64,000 nucleotides of DNA from Paucibacter sp. TC2R-5 (lineage in GTDB: Bacteria > Pseudomonadota > Gammaproteobacteria > Burkholderiales > Burkholderiaceae_C). The translations under genes and the position numbers were made by a program. This document shows positions 44,565 to 52,296 of this stretch, one piece after another. Position 1 is the stretch's first letter, and each line of letters begins with the position of its first letter. The stretch is taken from positions 70,804 to 134,803 of the forward strand of contig NZ_JAJIRQ010000004.1 in assembly GCF_025717605.1 (NCBI RefSeq), in the 5' to 3' direction. The notes below the pieces were generated by a model. It did not search any database. It was not told the DNA's origin and was given only the letters and a program-made list of their open reading frames with translations.

Positions 44565-45431
44565 TCAGGGGCCAAACTGGGTCGCTTGAGCGCGGCTCTT
44601 GTAAAACGCGTCGATCTGCACGGCAAAGCGCGGCAGTTCATCTCCAGTGGCCCAGCGTGCACTCGTTTGCCTCAACATGGCGACACCCGCGGGTGTGCTC
44701 AGCGCCGCGTCTATCAGCTGAATCGCAGCCAATCCCCAGTGGTTGCGCGGGCAGGCCACGCCAACCAGCATCAGCTCGGAAACGCCTGCAATGGGGAAGC
44801 TCAGCAAGGTTTGCTGCCGATTTTCAACCATCAACATCGCTTGGTGGTACTCGATGGTGTAGTCCGCCCGGTCGCGCGCGATCATTTGCAGCACTTGAAC
44901 GCCGAAGTCGCTGGGCGTTATCACGCTGATGGCCTGGTTCGGCGGTCGCTCGGCCAGCAGCTTATCAATGGCTGTGCCGTAGCTGCGTTGGTTCACCAAA
45001 GTGCCGCGCAGCTGCGTCGTATTCAATAGTGAGCCCAAGTCCACTTCGCCGAACTTGTTCAGTGGCAAGGCAGCCGCCTTGTCTTTGCGCACGATCAATC
45101 GCAGCGGCGGCGTCAGTTCTGTGTTCGAAAAGTAGGCCAAGCGTTCACGCTCAGGATTTCGCACTGCCGATGCAATGCAAATTCGGTCGCCCTGCCGCAA
45201 CAATTGCCAGCTGCGTTTGGCATTGGCGGTGATGAGCTGATGACTGATCTGGGGTGTTTGCTGCTTGATGAATTCAAGCATTGGGTCGACAGAGCCCGCG
45301 CTGCGCAAAAAGTCTTTCGACATGGATGACTCGGACTTTAACCATGTAATGCTGTCGAACGTGACCGTTTGAGCCTGCGCGAGCAAGGTGCTGGCGCATA
45401 GCATCGAGGCAACGAGGGCTTTGACGATCAT
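44565..45431 (-). CDS. TIGR02285-like periplasmic solute-binding protein, paralogue 3
   Basis: A 288-aa protein, first in the tandem array by direction of transcription. It has a signal peptide (LVASMLCASTLLAQAQ), SITWLKSES, KRSWQLLRQGDRICIASAVR, QLRGTLVNQRSYGTAIDKLL, DRADYTIEYHQAM and LVGVACPRNHWGLAAIQLI. The last motif is the best-conserved signature of all three copies. Its leader contains a run of degenerate tetranucleotide repeats. As with the others, no permease, ATPase or kinase is beside it. Confidence 0.8.
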   Translation of the reverse strand: MIVKALVASMLCASTLLAQAQTVTFDSITWLKSESSMSKDFLRSAGSVDPMLEFIKQQTPQISHQLITANAKRSWQLLRQGDRICIASAVRNPERERLAYFSNTELTPPLRLIVRKDKAAALPLNKFGEVDLGSLLNTTQLRGTLVNQRSYGTAIDKLLAERPPNQAISVITPSDFGVQVLQMIARDRADYTIEYHQAMLMVENRQQTLLSFPIAGVSELMLVGVACPRNHWGLAAIQLIDAALSTPAGVAMLRQTSARWATGDELPRFAVQIDAFYKSRAQATQFGP

Positions 45432-45442
45432 GGCTTTCAGGT

Positions 45443-45484
45443 CTTTGTCTGTTTGTTTGTTTTTCTTGCTTACTTGCTTGCTCG
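45443..45484. repeat. Degenerate tetranucleotide repeat tract (TTTG/CTTG)
   Basis: The plus strand reads as runs of TTTG followed by CTTG units (GTTTGTTTGTTTTT, then CTTGCTTACTTGCTTGC). On the coding strand this is an A-rich CAAA/CAAG tract, 12 to 53 bases before the start of paralogue 3. It may affect translation or vary in length. Confidence 0.6.
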
Positions 45485-45493
45485 GCCAGTCCT

Positions 45494-45733
45494 TTAGCTT
45501 TGTTGCAGCATCTCGATCAGCTCCTTCAAAAAAGCCAGCGCTTCTTCCGGCGTGGCAAAGTAATACTCGCCGCCCAGGTCGGCGGCATCGCCGTCGGGGC
45601 CGATATGCACGACCGACCAGCCCTGTGCGCCGCCGTCGATGGCACAGATGCCGAATGAGCCGGGGCTGAGGTCCTTGGCAGAGCCGGAGGTGACAAAAAT
45701 GTCGCGGTCAAGGTGGGAGTGGTAGCGTTTCAC
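45494..45733 (-). CDS. Conserved-looking hypothetical protein
   Basis: A 79-aa soluble protein with a GTG start (KRYHSHLDRDIFVTSGSA). It has alternating strands (FGICAIDGG, WSVVHIGP) and a C-terminal helix (TPEEALAFLKELIEMLQQ), a pattern of small alpha/beta domains. I do not recognise the family. The tract on its 3' side separates it from the solute-binding array. It diverges from the DUF427 gene, with 59 bases between starts. Confidence 0.55.
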   Translation of the reverse strand: MKRYHSHLDRDIFVTSGSAKDLSPGSFGICAIDGGAQGWSVVHIGPDGDAADLGGEYYFATPEEALAFLKELIEMLQQS

Positions 45734-45792
45734 CGCTGCATTGTCGGCTGTCCTATAGTCCGCCCCATATTGTTCATGGCAGGAGACTCAAG

Positions 45793-46074
45793 ATGAAAGC
45801 AATTTGGCAGGGTGTGGTCGTGGCCGAAAGCCACAAAACGGTTGTGATCGAAGGCAACCACTACTTCCCGCCCGAGTCGCTCAAGCGTGAATACACGACT
45901 TTCAGCAACCACCGCACTGGCTGTGCCTGGAAGGGCCAGGCCCATTACCTGAGCCTTTTCGTCAACGGCGAGATGAACCCGGATGCGGTCTGGTTCTACC
46001 CTGAGCCGACCGAAGCTGCCGCCGAGATCAAGGGTCACTATGCGTTTTGGAAGGGCGTGCAGATTCAGGAGTGA
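45793..46074 (+). CDS. DUF427 domain protein
   Basis: A 93-aa protein that is a single DUF427 domain: VVVAESHKTVVIEGNHYFPP, then TGCAWKGQAHYLSL, DAVWFYPEPTEAAAEIKGHYAFW at the C-terminus. DUF427 is a small beta-rich fold common in bacteria and fungi; some members are annotated as nucleotidyltransferase-associated, but no activity is established. AGGAG lies eight bases before the ATG. The DedA-rhodanese gene follows on the same strand. Confidence 0.88.
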   Translation: MKAIWQGVVVAESHKTVVIEGNHYFPPESLKREYTTFSNHRTGCAWKGQAHYLSLFVNGEMNPDAVWFYPEPTEAAAEIKGHYAFWKGVQIQE

Positions 46075-46119
46075 TGGTGCACTTGAGCGCTCGCCGGCTG
46101 GACGCAGTCAAGGACGCTG

Positions 46120-47064
46120 ATGCGCGAATTGATTGAGCTTTTGGTCGCGCATGGCGTGCTGCTGGTCTTTCTCGTGACCCTGACCGCAAGAGCCGGCCTG
46201 CCGCTGCCGGCCGCGCCCATGTTGGTGGTGGTGGGCGGCTTGGCGGCCGAGGGCCAACTCTCGGGCTCGGCATCGCTGGTGGCGGCCGTGCTGGCCAATA
46301 TCGGCGGCGATGTGATCTGGTTTGTGGCCGGGCGGCGCCATGGCTACCGCGTCATGAAGCTGCTTTGCCGCATTTCGCTATCGCCCGATGCCTGCGTGCG
46401 CCAAAGCGAGGGCCTCATCTTGCGCTGGGGCGGGCAGGCTTTGCTGGCGGCCAAGTTTTTGCCCGGCGTGTCGGTGGTGGCCGCACCGATGGCCGGCGCC
46501 CTGGGTTTCAGTTGGCGGCGCTTTATTGCCTATGACTTTGTTGCCGGCCTGCTGTGGAGTGGCACTTTTCTGCTCTTGGGTTGGATGCTGTCGGATCAGA
46601 TTCAACAGGTCTTGGACATGCTGGCCAGCGCTGGCTTTTTTGCGCTAGTGGCACTGGCCTTGATTGTTGTCGGTTTGGTTTTGCGCCGCTTGTGGCAGCG
46701 CCGTCGTTTTGCCCGTCGCATTGTGGGCGCACGCATCACGGTGGCCGAGGCCGCGGCGCTGCAAGACAGCGGCGCCGGGCCGGTTTTCATTGATGTGCGC
46801 GCCGCCGGCGGCCGGGCGGTGGACCCTCGTCACATTGCTGGCGCGCTGCTGCTGGAAATTGACCAGCTCAAGGCACAGGCCGCCAGGCTGCCGCGCGACC
46901 GCGAATTGGTCTTGTATTGCAACTGTCCTAACGAAGTCAGCGCGGCCCTGGCGGTGACGGTGCTGGCCGAGCAGGGCCTGCCGCGTGCGCGTGCCTTGGT
47001 GGGCGGCTTGGACGCTTGGGCGCAGGCGGGCCGGGCGGTGGTGGCAGACCCGAGTCCCATTTGA
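46120..47064 (+). CDS. DedA family membrane protein fused to a rhodanese domain
   Basis: A 314-aa fusion. Residues 1-200 form a DedA/SNARE-associated domain with the start AGLPLPAAPMLVVVGGLAAE, the RFIPGVS-like loop (LAAKFLPGVSVVAAPMAGAL) and about five hydrophobic helices. DedA proteins move undecaprenyl phosphate or other lipids across the inner membrane. Residues 210-310 form a rhodanese domain with FIDVRAAGG and an active-site Cys in LYCNCPNEVSAALAV. The fusion puts sulfur or redox chemistry on the cytoplasmic face of a lipid translocase. How the two act together is unknown. Confidence 0.88.
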   Translation: MRELIELLVAHGVLLVFLVTLTARAGLPLPAAPMLVVVGGLAAEGQLSGSASLVAAVLANIGGDVIWFVAGRRHGYRVMKLLCRISLSPDACVRQSEGLILRWGGQALLAAKFLPGVSVVAAPMAGALGFSWRRFIAYDFVAGLLWSGTFLLLGWMLSDQIQQVLDMLASAGFFALVALALIVVGLVLRRLWQRRRFARRIVGARITVAEAAALQDSGAGPVFIDVRAAGGRAVDPRHIAGALLLEIDQLKAQAARLPRDRELVLYCNCPNEVSAALAVTVLAEQGLPRARALVGGLDAWAQAGRAVVADPSPI

Positions 47065-47112
47065 AACCTCCGCATAGCGGCGAGGGAGAGATCTTGTCTC
47101 GGTGTCTAAAGC

Positions 47113-47634
47113 CTATCGAGTTTTTGGGGCTTCTTGGTCTCTGGCCGGAAAGATCACCCGGCTAAAAATCAGCGTAATGAAGATGCCGAAATGGGTCGAG
47201 CCGATGATGGACTCGGCGATGAACAGCATCTTGCCGTGGGCATTGCAGGGTAGGAAGTCGCCGAAGCCAACGGTTGCGAAGATCGTGGTCGAGAAATACA
47301 GCGAATCAAGAAAGTCGGTGTTGTTATTGCAGCCCGCGCTCGTGCCGTAGACATCAAAGACTTGCCAGCCTGCCGCAAAGGTCAGGATCAGCAAAACATT
47401 GCTGAGCAGAAAAAGCCAGACTGCTTGTGCCGGATGCAGGCCCATTTGCATGCGCTGGCCGTAAGCGATGCTGAAGATGAAGGACAGGTAATTGATGTAG
47501 GTCGCGGCAATAAACCAATACAGCGTCGTGCCGCCCGGGTCCAGAATTTTCGATCTGATCAAAAATGGCCAGAGGAACATGAACACCAGCGTGTAGAGCG
47601 GTATTTGCCGCCAATCTATGTTTTTGAATGACAT
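47113..47634 (-). CDS. Two-TM potassium channel-like protein
   Basis: A 173-aa membrane protein. Two N-terminal hydrophobic helices (about 12-30 and 40-60) and a third near 75-92 precede a pore loop with the selectivity filter TTIFATVGFGDFLP and a final helix GSTHFGIFITLIFSRVIF. TVGFGD matches potassium-selective pores (TVGYGD with Phe for Tyr). No RCK/TrkA domain follows, so gating must be intrinsic or by voltage or pH. Two cysteines flank the filter region (SAGCNNNTD, LPCNAHG) and could pair outside the cell. Confidence 0.85.
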   Translation of the reverse strand: MSFKNIDWRQIPLYTLVFMFLWPFLIRSKILDPGGTTLYWFIAATYINYLSFIFSIAYGQRMQMGLHPAQAVWLFLLSNVLLILTFAAGWQVFDVYGTSAGCNNNTDFLDSLYFSTTIFATVGFGDFLPCNAHGKMLFIAESIIGSTHFGIFITLIFSRVIFPARDQEAPKTR

Positions 47635-47802
47635 CGGGGCGCGCGCTTTTTTGGGGGCGAACGGGTTGATTGCTGAGTTTTAGGCCGGCATTACCGGCGT
47701 CGCCTTGCCCGCTCAACAAAGAGCTGGAGTGCGGCAGCATACACAGCTTTGCGACCCAAGAGACCTGGCGGCCGAGCGGGATTTCCCGCAAGCGAGGCAG
47801 GC

Positions 47803-48987
47803 TTACATGGCCCCTACCGGCCACAAGGCCCACAGCCGCAGCGGCTGCTTCATGCGCCCGGCCTGCTGTTCCGCTTCACCACCCCAGCCCCAGAAATAAT
47901 CGGCCCGCACCGCGCCGGTGATGGCGCTGCCGGTGTCTTGTGCCATCGCCAATTTGCGCAAGGGCTGCTTGGACAGCGGCTCGGTGGCGTCCAGCCAGAC
48001 CGGCGTGCCGTAGGGGATGCTGGCGCGGTCCACCGCGATCGAGCGGCCCGGCGTCAAGGCCACGCCTTGTGCACCGCGCGGGCCGATGGCCGGGTCGGGC
48101 AACGCTTCTTCGCGGAAGAAAACATAGCGTGGATTGCTCCACAGCAACTCTTTCGCTAACGCTGGATTGCGGCGCAGCCAGTCGCGAATAAGGGGCCAGG
48201 ACGCTTCGCCGGCACGCAGCTCGCCGCGCTCGATCAAGGCCTTGCCGATGGACTGATAGGGATGATCGTTATGACCGGCAAAAGCCATGCGTACCCATTG
48301 CGTGCGCCCGCTCGCGTCGCTGACGCGCAAACGCCCCGAACCTTGGATCTGCAGTACCAGCAAGTCCAGCGGATCTTCCAAAAAGGCCAGCTCGTGCGCC
48401 TTCAGGCGCGCCCGCAGCGCGGCATCGGATTCGATTTGCTGGCGGGTGAAATAGGGACGGCGCTGCATCAGGTCGGCGGGTGCTGCATGCACCGGCACCT
48501 GAAAGCTCGCTTGTGGGCGACGTGTGGCCTCCAGCATCGGCTCGAAGTAGCCGGTGAGTAGGCCCACGGCTTCGCCTTGATGCGACTCAACCCGGTAGGG
48601 GCGCAGATGCTGCATCAACCAAAGCGAAGCTTGGGCGTCATCGGCGGGCGCGGCGTTGCTCTTGGCCTGCGCGCAAACCTCGGCCCAGCCTTCAGCCGGA
48701 CGCGCGCAGCCGCGCAGCAGCGCCGGCCACAGCTCGGCCGCGCGGTCGCCGCCCCAGCCGGGCAATTCGCTCCAGTCGGCCTCGACCCAGCGGGCCCGCT
48801 CGCGCAGCAGCACGGCGCGCTGGCGCGTGGGGTCACCATTGGCAGCGGGCGCGGGCGCGGTCGCTGCGGCTTCGCCCGCCGGGCTGGGCTGCAGCGGTTT
48901 GGGCGGGCTGCTGCAGCCGGCGACCAAGCCCCCTAGAATCGCGGCCACTGCGGCAGTCCGCCGCAGGACGTTGAATTTGTAGATCAT
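47803..48987 (-). CDS. mltA: Membrane-bound lytic murein transglycosylase A
   Basis: A 394-aa outer-membrane lipoprotein that cleaves peptidoglycan glycan strands, leaving 1,6-anhydro ends. It has a lipobox (AAVAAILGGLVAGC), the MltA domain (GLLTGYFEPMLEATRRPQ, FLEDPLDLLVLQIQGSGRLR), and the C-terminal 3D domain with the catalytic Asp region (MAQDTGSAITGAVRADYFWG). ADYFWGWGGEAEQQAGRMK is diagnostic. The ATG at 48987 is used; an ATG at 49005 is possible but would overlap the divergent small gene at 49004. No strong ribosome-binding site is seen. Confidence 0.93.
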   Translation of the reverse strand: MIYKFNVLRRTAAVAAILGGLVAGCSSPPKPLQPSPAGEAAATAPAPAANGDPTRQRAVLLRERARWVEADWSELPGWGGDRAAELWPALLRGCARPAEGWAEVCAQAKSNAAPADDAQASLWLMQHLRPYRVESHQGEAVGLLTGYFEPMLEATRRPQASFQVPVHAAPADLMQRRPYFTRQQIESDAALRARLKAHELAFLEDPLDLLVLQIQGSGRLRVSDASGRTQWVRMAFAGHNDHPYQSIGKALIERGELRAGEASWPLIRDWLRRNPALAKELLWSNPRYVFFREEALPDPAIGPRGAQGVALTPGRSIAVDRASIPYGTPVWLDATEPLSKQPLRKLAMAQDTGSAITGAVRADYFWGWGGEAEQQAGRMKQPLRLWALWPVGAM

Positions 48988-49003
48988 CGAGGTGGCCGCA
49001 GCC

Positions 49004-49138
49004 ATGACATTGCTTTTGTTGGAGGCGCTGGGGGCCTTGTGTGTTTTCGTGTTCATCATCTGGTGGACGATGTTTTCAGGCCGCAAGGGCGGCGAGCGGC
49101 GGCTGCCGGATGAAGACGGCAGCGACAAAAAGGATTAG
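49004..49138 (+). CDS. Overlooked 44-aa single-TM protein
   Basis: A short gene divergent from mltA. It starts MTLLLLEALGALCVFVFIIW and continues WTMFSGRKGGERRLPDEDGS, giving one TM helix (residues 3-24) and a charged tail. GAGGTG (about 48989) is nine bases before the ATG. Its stop overlaps the stop of the convergent Gcr-type gene by four bases, so the frame exactly fills the gap between two genes. The hydrophobic-then-charged composition on the correct frame argues for a real protein. Function is unknown. Confidence 0.65.
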   Translation: MTLLLLEALGALCVFVFIIWWTMFSGRKGGERRLPDEDGSDKKD

Positions 49139-51159
49139 GACGCTGGTGGGGAGGCATCGCTGCTGGCCTTGGGCGGCAGTAGAAAGCTGCGCGGTTGCTC
49201 GCGCAGGCGCCGCCAGATGGCCGAACTAACCCGGGCTCGGTCGGCCAAACGGATGCCGCGCGAACGCAGCGCCACCTTCAGCGCCAGGTAGAAGCTAACG
49301 CTCAGATTCAAGATGCCGGTGACCGCAATGCCGGCCACGCACCACCAAAAGTCGGCCAAGCGGAAGATGTCTGTGCCCAGCGCGCCGACGGCGGCTGCCA
49401 ATTGACCGGTCGAGAGCGTGACGTGCCGCACATCGAGCGGCAGCCCAATGAAGTCCAGCAGCACCGGCACCAGGCCCAGCATCATGCCCAGCGAGACATT
49501 GGCGGCGATGCCGGATACATTGTCCCGCCACCATTTGGCCCAGCGCTGGGCCCGCGAGGCGCCCAGCCGCGCGATGATGGCCGGATTCCAGGCGATGGCA
49601 CTCTCCAGTCGGTGCAGTACAAACCAGTTCTCGAACCAACCCGCCACCATGGAGCTGGCAAACAGCAGCACGCCGGTGAAGGCTGCGTACAGCGCCGAGG
49701 GGCCCAGCAGGGTCAGCGAATGCAGGACGTAATGGGCCGACTTTTCGCCGACCAAGGGTGAGCCGAAGAGCAAGCTGCTGAGCAATTGCACGCCCAGCAC
49801 GACCGGGGCGACCACGGCCAGATTGCCCAGGATGCCGGCAAACTGCGAACGCAAGAGATTGGCCACCTCGTCGACAAAGCTTTGCAGATCGGCGTCGCGC
49901 TCGATGTGTTCAAGCTTTTGCGCCATCGCCGGTGCGGTCATGGCGGGCTGCTTGGTGGCGACCGTCCAGTGCAAGAGATGGATGATCAAAAAGCTCATTG
50001 CATAGTTGGCGCCGGCCCAAAAGCCGGTCCAAAAAGCACTCATGCCGATGGCGATGACGGTGAATTTGGCAAAAGTGGTGCCCACGATGATGGCGCCGCC
50101 GCCGGCCGCATGCTTGAGCATATGGCCATAGTCGGCGCGGTCGCGGGTGATGTAGTGCTCGCCGGTTTCGGCACTGCGCTCGGCGACCTTGCGCGCCAGC
50201 AGCGAATAATGGCTGGAGAACAGCTGTGTGATGCTGCGCCGCTCATGCACCACGCGCACCAGGCTGGCCAGCAAACGCGCCAGTTCGCGTTGCGGCTGCT
50301 CAGCCACCAGGCAGATCAGCAGCGCTTCGATACGTTCGATGCGCGCTTGCATCTGTTCCAGCGCGAAGACGATTTCGACCGAGACGCCATGAGCTTCCAG
50401 ATGGTCGGGGATGGTGGCAGCGGCTGCCCGGCAGGCTTCCAGCAAGGCGCGCAGGTACTGCAAGGCTTGCCCGGTTTTATCGGCGTCCCCGGCGCGCAAG
50501 GCGTCGACCATATCGTCGCAGGCGCTGGCCAGTTGCTCAAAGGGCTGATTGGCCAGCAAGTCGGCGCTCATGCGCCGGCGCAGCGTGGCGGATAGACCAG
50601 AAGCCCGCACCGTGCTGACCAAGGTGGTCAGCCCGCTGAGCATGGGTGCTTGCCAGGCTTTGTTGCGCGCCTGCCCCAGCAGCACATGGCTCAGGCGTTG
50701 CAGCAATTCATCATCGAGTGCCAGCAGCCACTGCTCGTCGGCCTGCTCGGGGAAGAGCAGGTCGAACAGTTCGGCCAGGTCGGTGGTGTCGGCGGTACGC
50801 GGCAGCAAATGCTGGCGCAGGCGGTGCACAAACTCGCCCCACAAGGCCACCCGCGGCGCGAAGCCGACATCGGCAAACAAGCCGATGGCGTCCACATCGC
50901 GCCAGATCGAGGTTAATACGCCGGCGAAGGCCCGGGCATGTTCGGGGTTGCGCTCCAGCACATTGAGCAGGTGCTTGATCCGCAACACCGGCAGCAGCGT
51001 GGTGCCCGTGCTGGCCTCATCGCGGGATACCGGGTGGCGCAGCCACTCAAGCAGGCGCGCCAGCCAGAGATTGCGTTTGGCCAGGCTTGCGCGGGGTTCG
51101 GCGGCATTCAGCAGCGCGGTCAAGTCCCAACCGGGTGCCGCTCGAAAGAGTCCGAACAT
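49135..51159 (-). CDS. Gcr-type membrane protein (annotated elsewhere as site-specific recombinase)
   Basis: A 674-aa protein of the Neisseria Gcr family. The N-terminal half is soluble and helical (LLPVLRIKHLLNVLERNPEH, ALDDELLQRLSHVLLGQARN). From about residue 355 there are several TM helices (GTTFAKFTVIAIGMSAFWTG, YAMSFLIIHLLHWTVATKQP, NLAVVAPVVLGVQLLSSLLF, LYAAFTGVLLFASSMVAGWF). No serine- or tyrosine-recombinase catalytic motif is visible, so the recombinase label looks wrong. It follows apaG directly: the apaG stop and its ATG share a base (TGATG), so the two are translationally coupled. Confidence 0.82.
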   Translation of the reverse strand: MFGLFRAAPGWDLTALLNAAEPRASLAKRNLWLARLLEWLRHPVSRDEASTGTTLLPVLRIKHLLNVLERNPEHARAFAGVLTSIWRDVDAIGLFADVGFAPRVALWGEFVHRLRQHLLPRTADTTDLAELFDLLFPEQADEQWLLALDDELLQRLSHVLLGQARNKAWQAPMLSGLTTLVSTVRASGLSATLRRRMSADLLANQPFEQLASACDDMVDALRAGDADKTGQALQYLRALLEACRAAAATIPDHLEAHGVSVEIVFALEQMQARIERIEALLICLVAEQPQRELARLLASLVRVVHERRSITQLFSSHYSLLARKVAERSAETGEHYITRDRADYGHMLKHAAGGGAIIVGTTFAKFTVIAIGMSAFWTGFWAGANYAMSFLIIHLLHWTVATKQPAMTAPAMAQKLEHIERDADLQSFVDEVANLLRSQFAGILGNLAVVAPVVLGVQLLSSLLFGSPLVGEKSAHYVLHSLTLLGPSALYAAFTGVLLFASSMVAGWFENWFVLHRLESAIAWNPAIIARLGASRAQRWAKWWRDNVSGIAANVSLGMMLGLVPVLLDFIGLPLDVRHVTLSTGQLAAAVGALGTDIFRLADFWWCVAGIAVTGILNLSVSFYLALKVALRSRGIRLADRARVSSAIWRRLREQPRSFLLPPKASSDASPPAS

Positions 51160-51533
51160 CAATGCAGCGCGCCGCTGTCGGCCAGCATGAATTCAGGGAC
51201 CTCGGTGTAGAAGATTTCTGCCTCCTCGGTCACGCACAGCAAGCGCCCATGCATGCTGCCTTGGGGCGTGGCGATTTGCGCCCAGCTGCTGTATTGAAAT
51301 TTTTGGCCCGGCGCCAGCAGCGGTTGATGGCCGACCAGGGCCAGCCCGTCCACGGTTTGCTCGAAGCCGCGCGCATCGGTGATATGCCAGTGCCGCGCGA
51401 TGACCTGGGCGGCGATGTCACCGGTGTTCTCCAAGGTGATTGCGTAGCTGAAGGCGTAGACGCCTTGCTGTGCATCGGTTTGCTCGGGCAGGACTTGCAC
51501 GAGCACGGTGCATTTGATTTGCGGATTAGCCAT
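51159..51533 (-). CDS. apaG: ApaG domain protein
   Basis: A 124-aa single-domain protein with an immunoglobulin-like beta-sandwich. YAFSYAITLENTGDIAAQVI, ARHWHITDARG, and the glycine-rich pyrophosphate-like loop VGHQPLLAPGQKFQYSSWAQ are all as in ApaG; the C-terminus has TPQGSMHGRLLCVTEEAE. ApaG has been linked to cobalt/magnesium resistance and, through its operon with apaH, to dinucleotide metabolism. Here it precedes the Gcr-type gene instead of apaH. Confidence 0.93.
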   Translation of the reverse strand: MANPQIKCTVLVQVLPEQTDAQQGVYAFSYAITLENTGDIAAQVIARHWHITDARGFEQTVDGLALVGHQPLLAPGQKFQYSSWAQIATPQGSMHGRLLCVTEEAEIFYTEVPEFMLADSGALH

Positions 51534-51617
51534 GGCTGGATTCTAGGGGCGCCGGTAAACCCATGCCCTGGGCGGGGCGCTATGCTGCGCGGGTTCAAGC
51601 CGATCCGACCTTCAGCC

Positions 51618-52253
51618 ATGAGTGCAACCCAACCCCTTTTCTTGCCCAGCGACGGCCAGCCGCGCTGTTTGTGGTGTGCCGCTGCGGCGGGTGACGCCGG
51701 CTACCTGCGCTATCACGACGAGGAATGGGGTTTTCCGGTCGACGAGGATAGACGCCTGTTTGAAAAGCTCTGCTTGGAAGGTTTTCAGTCCGGCCTGTCC
51801 TGGCGCACCATTCTGAACAAGCGTGAAGCCTTCAGGGCCGCGTTTGCCAACTTCGAAATTGAGCGGATGGCGCGATTCGATGGCGCTGACATCGGGCGTT
51901 TGCTCCAAGACGCCGGCATCGTGCGGCATCGCGGCAAGATCGAGGCGGTCATCAATAACGCGCAGCGCTGTATCGAGCTGGTCGCCGAGCAAGGCAGCTT
52001 GGCCGCCTATATATGGAGTTTTGAGCCGGCCGCGTTGGATCAGCCGCTGATGGCGACCGAGTCGGAGGCTTCGCGCGCGCTTTCCAAGGATTTGAAGCGG
52101 CGCGGCTGGAAGTTTGTCGGGCCTACCACCATGTATGCCTTTATGCAGTCCATGGGTTTGTTCAACGACCATGCGCTGGGCTGCGTCACCCGCAGCCGGG
52201 TTGATTTGGCGCGTCAGCGTTTCAAACCGCCAAAGGTCTCTGTGCGGGCCTGA
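51618..52253 (+). CDS. tag: DNA-3-methyladenine glycosylase I
   Basis: A 211-aa base-excision enzyme that removes 3-methyladenine from alkylated DNA. Zinc-binding residues are in place: CLWC near residue 17, YHDEEW, NDHALGC near the C-terminus. LCLEGFQSGLSWRTILNKR holds the catalytic Glu and Trp of the 3-meA pocket, and RHRGKIEAVINNAQ is the helix-hairpin-helix region. The frame is open upstream through apaG in the opposite sense; ATG 51618 gives the normal N-terminus. Confidence 0.94.
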   Translation: MSATQPLFLPSDGQPRCLWCAAAAGDAGYLRYHDEEWGFPVDEDRRLFEKLCLEGFQSGLSWRTILNKREAFRAAFANFEIERMARFDGADIGRLLQDAGIVRHRGKIEAVINNAQRCIELVAEQGSLAAYIWSFEPAALDQPLMATESEASRALSKDLKRRGWKFVGPTTMYAFMQSMGLFNDHALGCVTRSRVDLARQRFKPPKVSVRA

Positions 52254-52257
52254 GCCA

Positions 52258-52282
52258 GCCCTGCGCTCAGAGAAGGCAGGGC
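52258..52282. terminator. Weak hairpin between convergent genes
   Basis: GCCCTGC (52258-52264) pairs with GCAGGGC (52276-52282), 5 bases after the tag stop and 15 before the end of the fasciclin gene. No T-run follows, so efficiency is doubtful. Confidence 0.4.
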
Positions 52283-52296
52283 CGAGTCGAATGCTG

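Noticed and set aside
49135-51159. Active site-specific recombinase
   Set aside because: No serine or tyrosine recombinase motif is visible and the C-terminal half is transmembrane.
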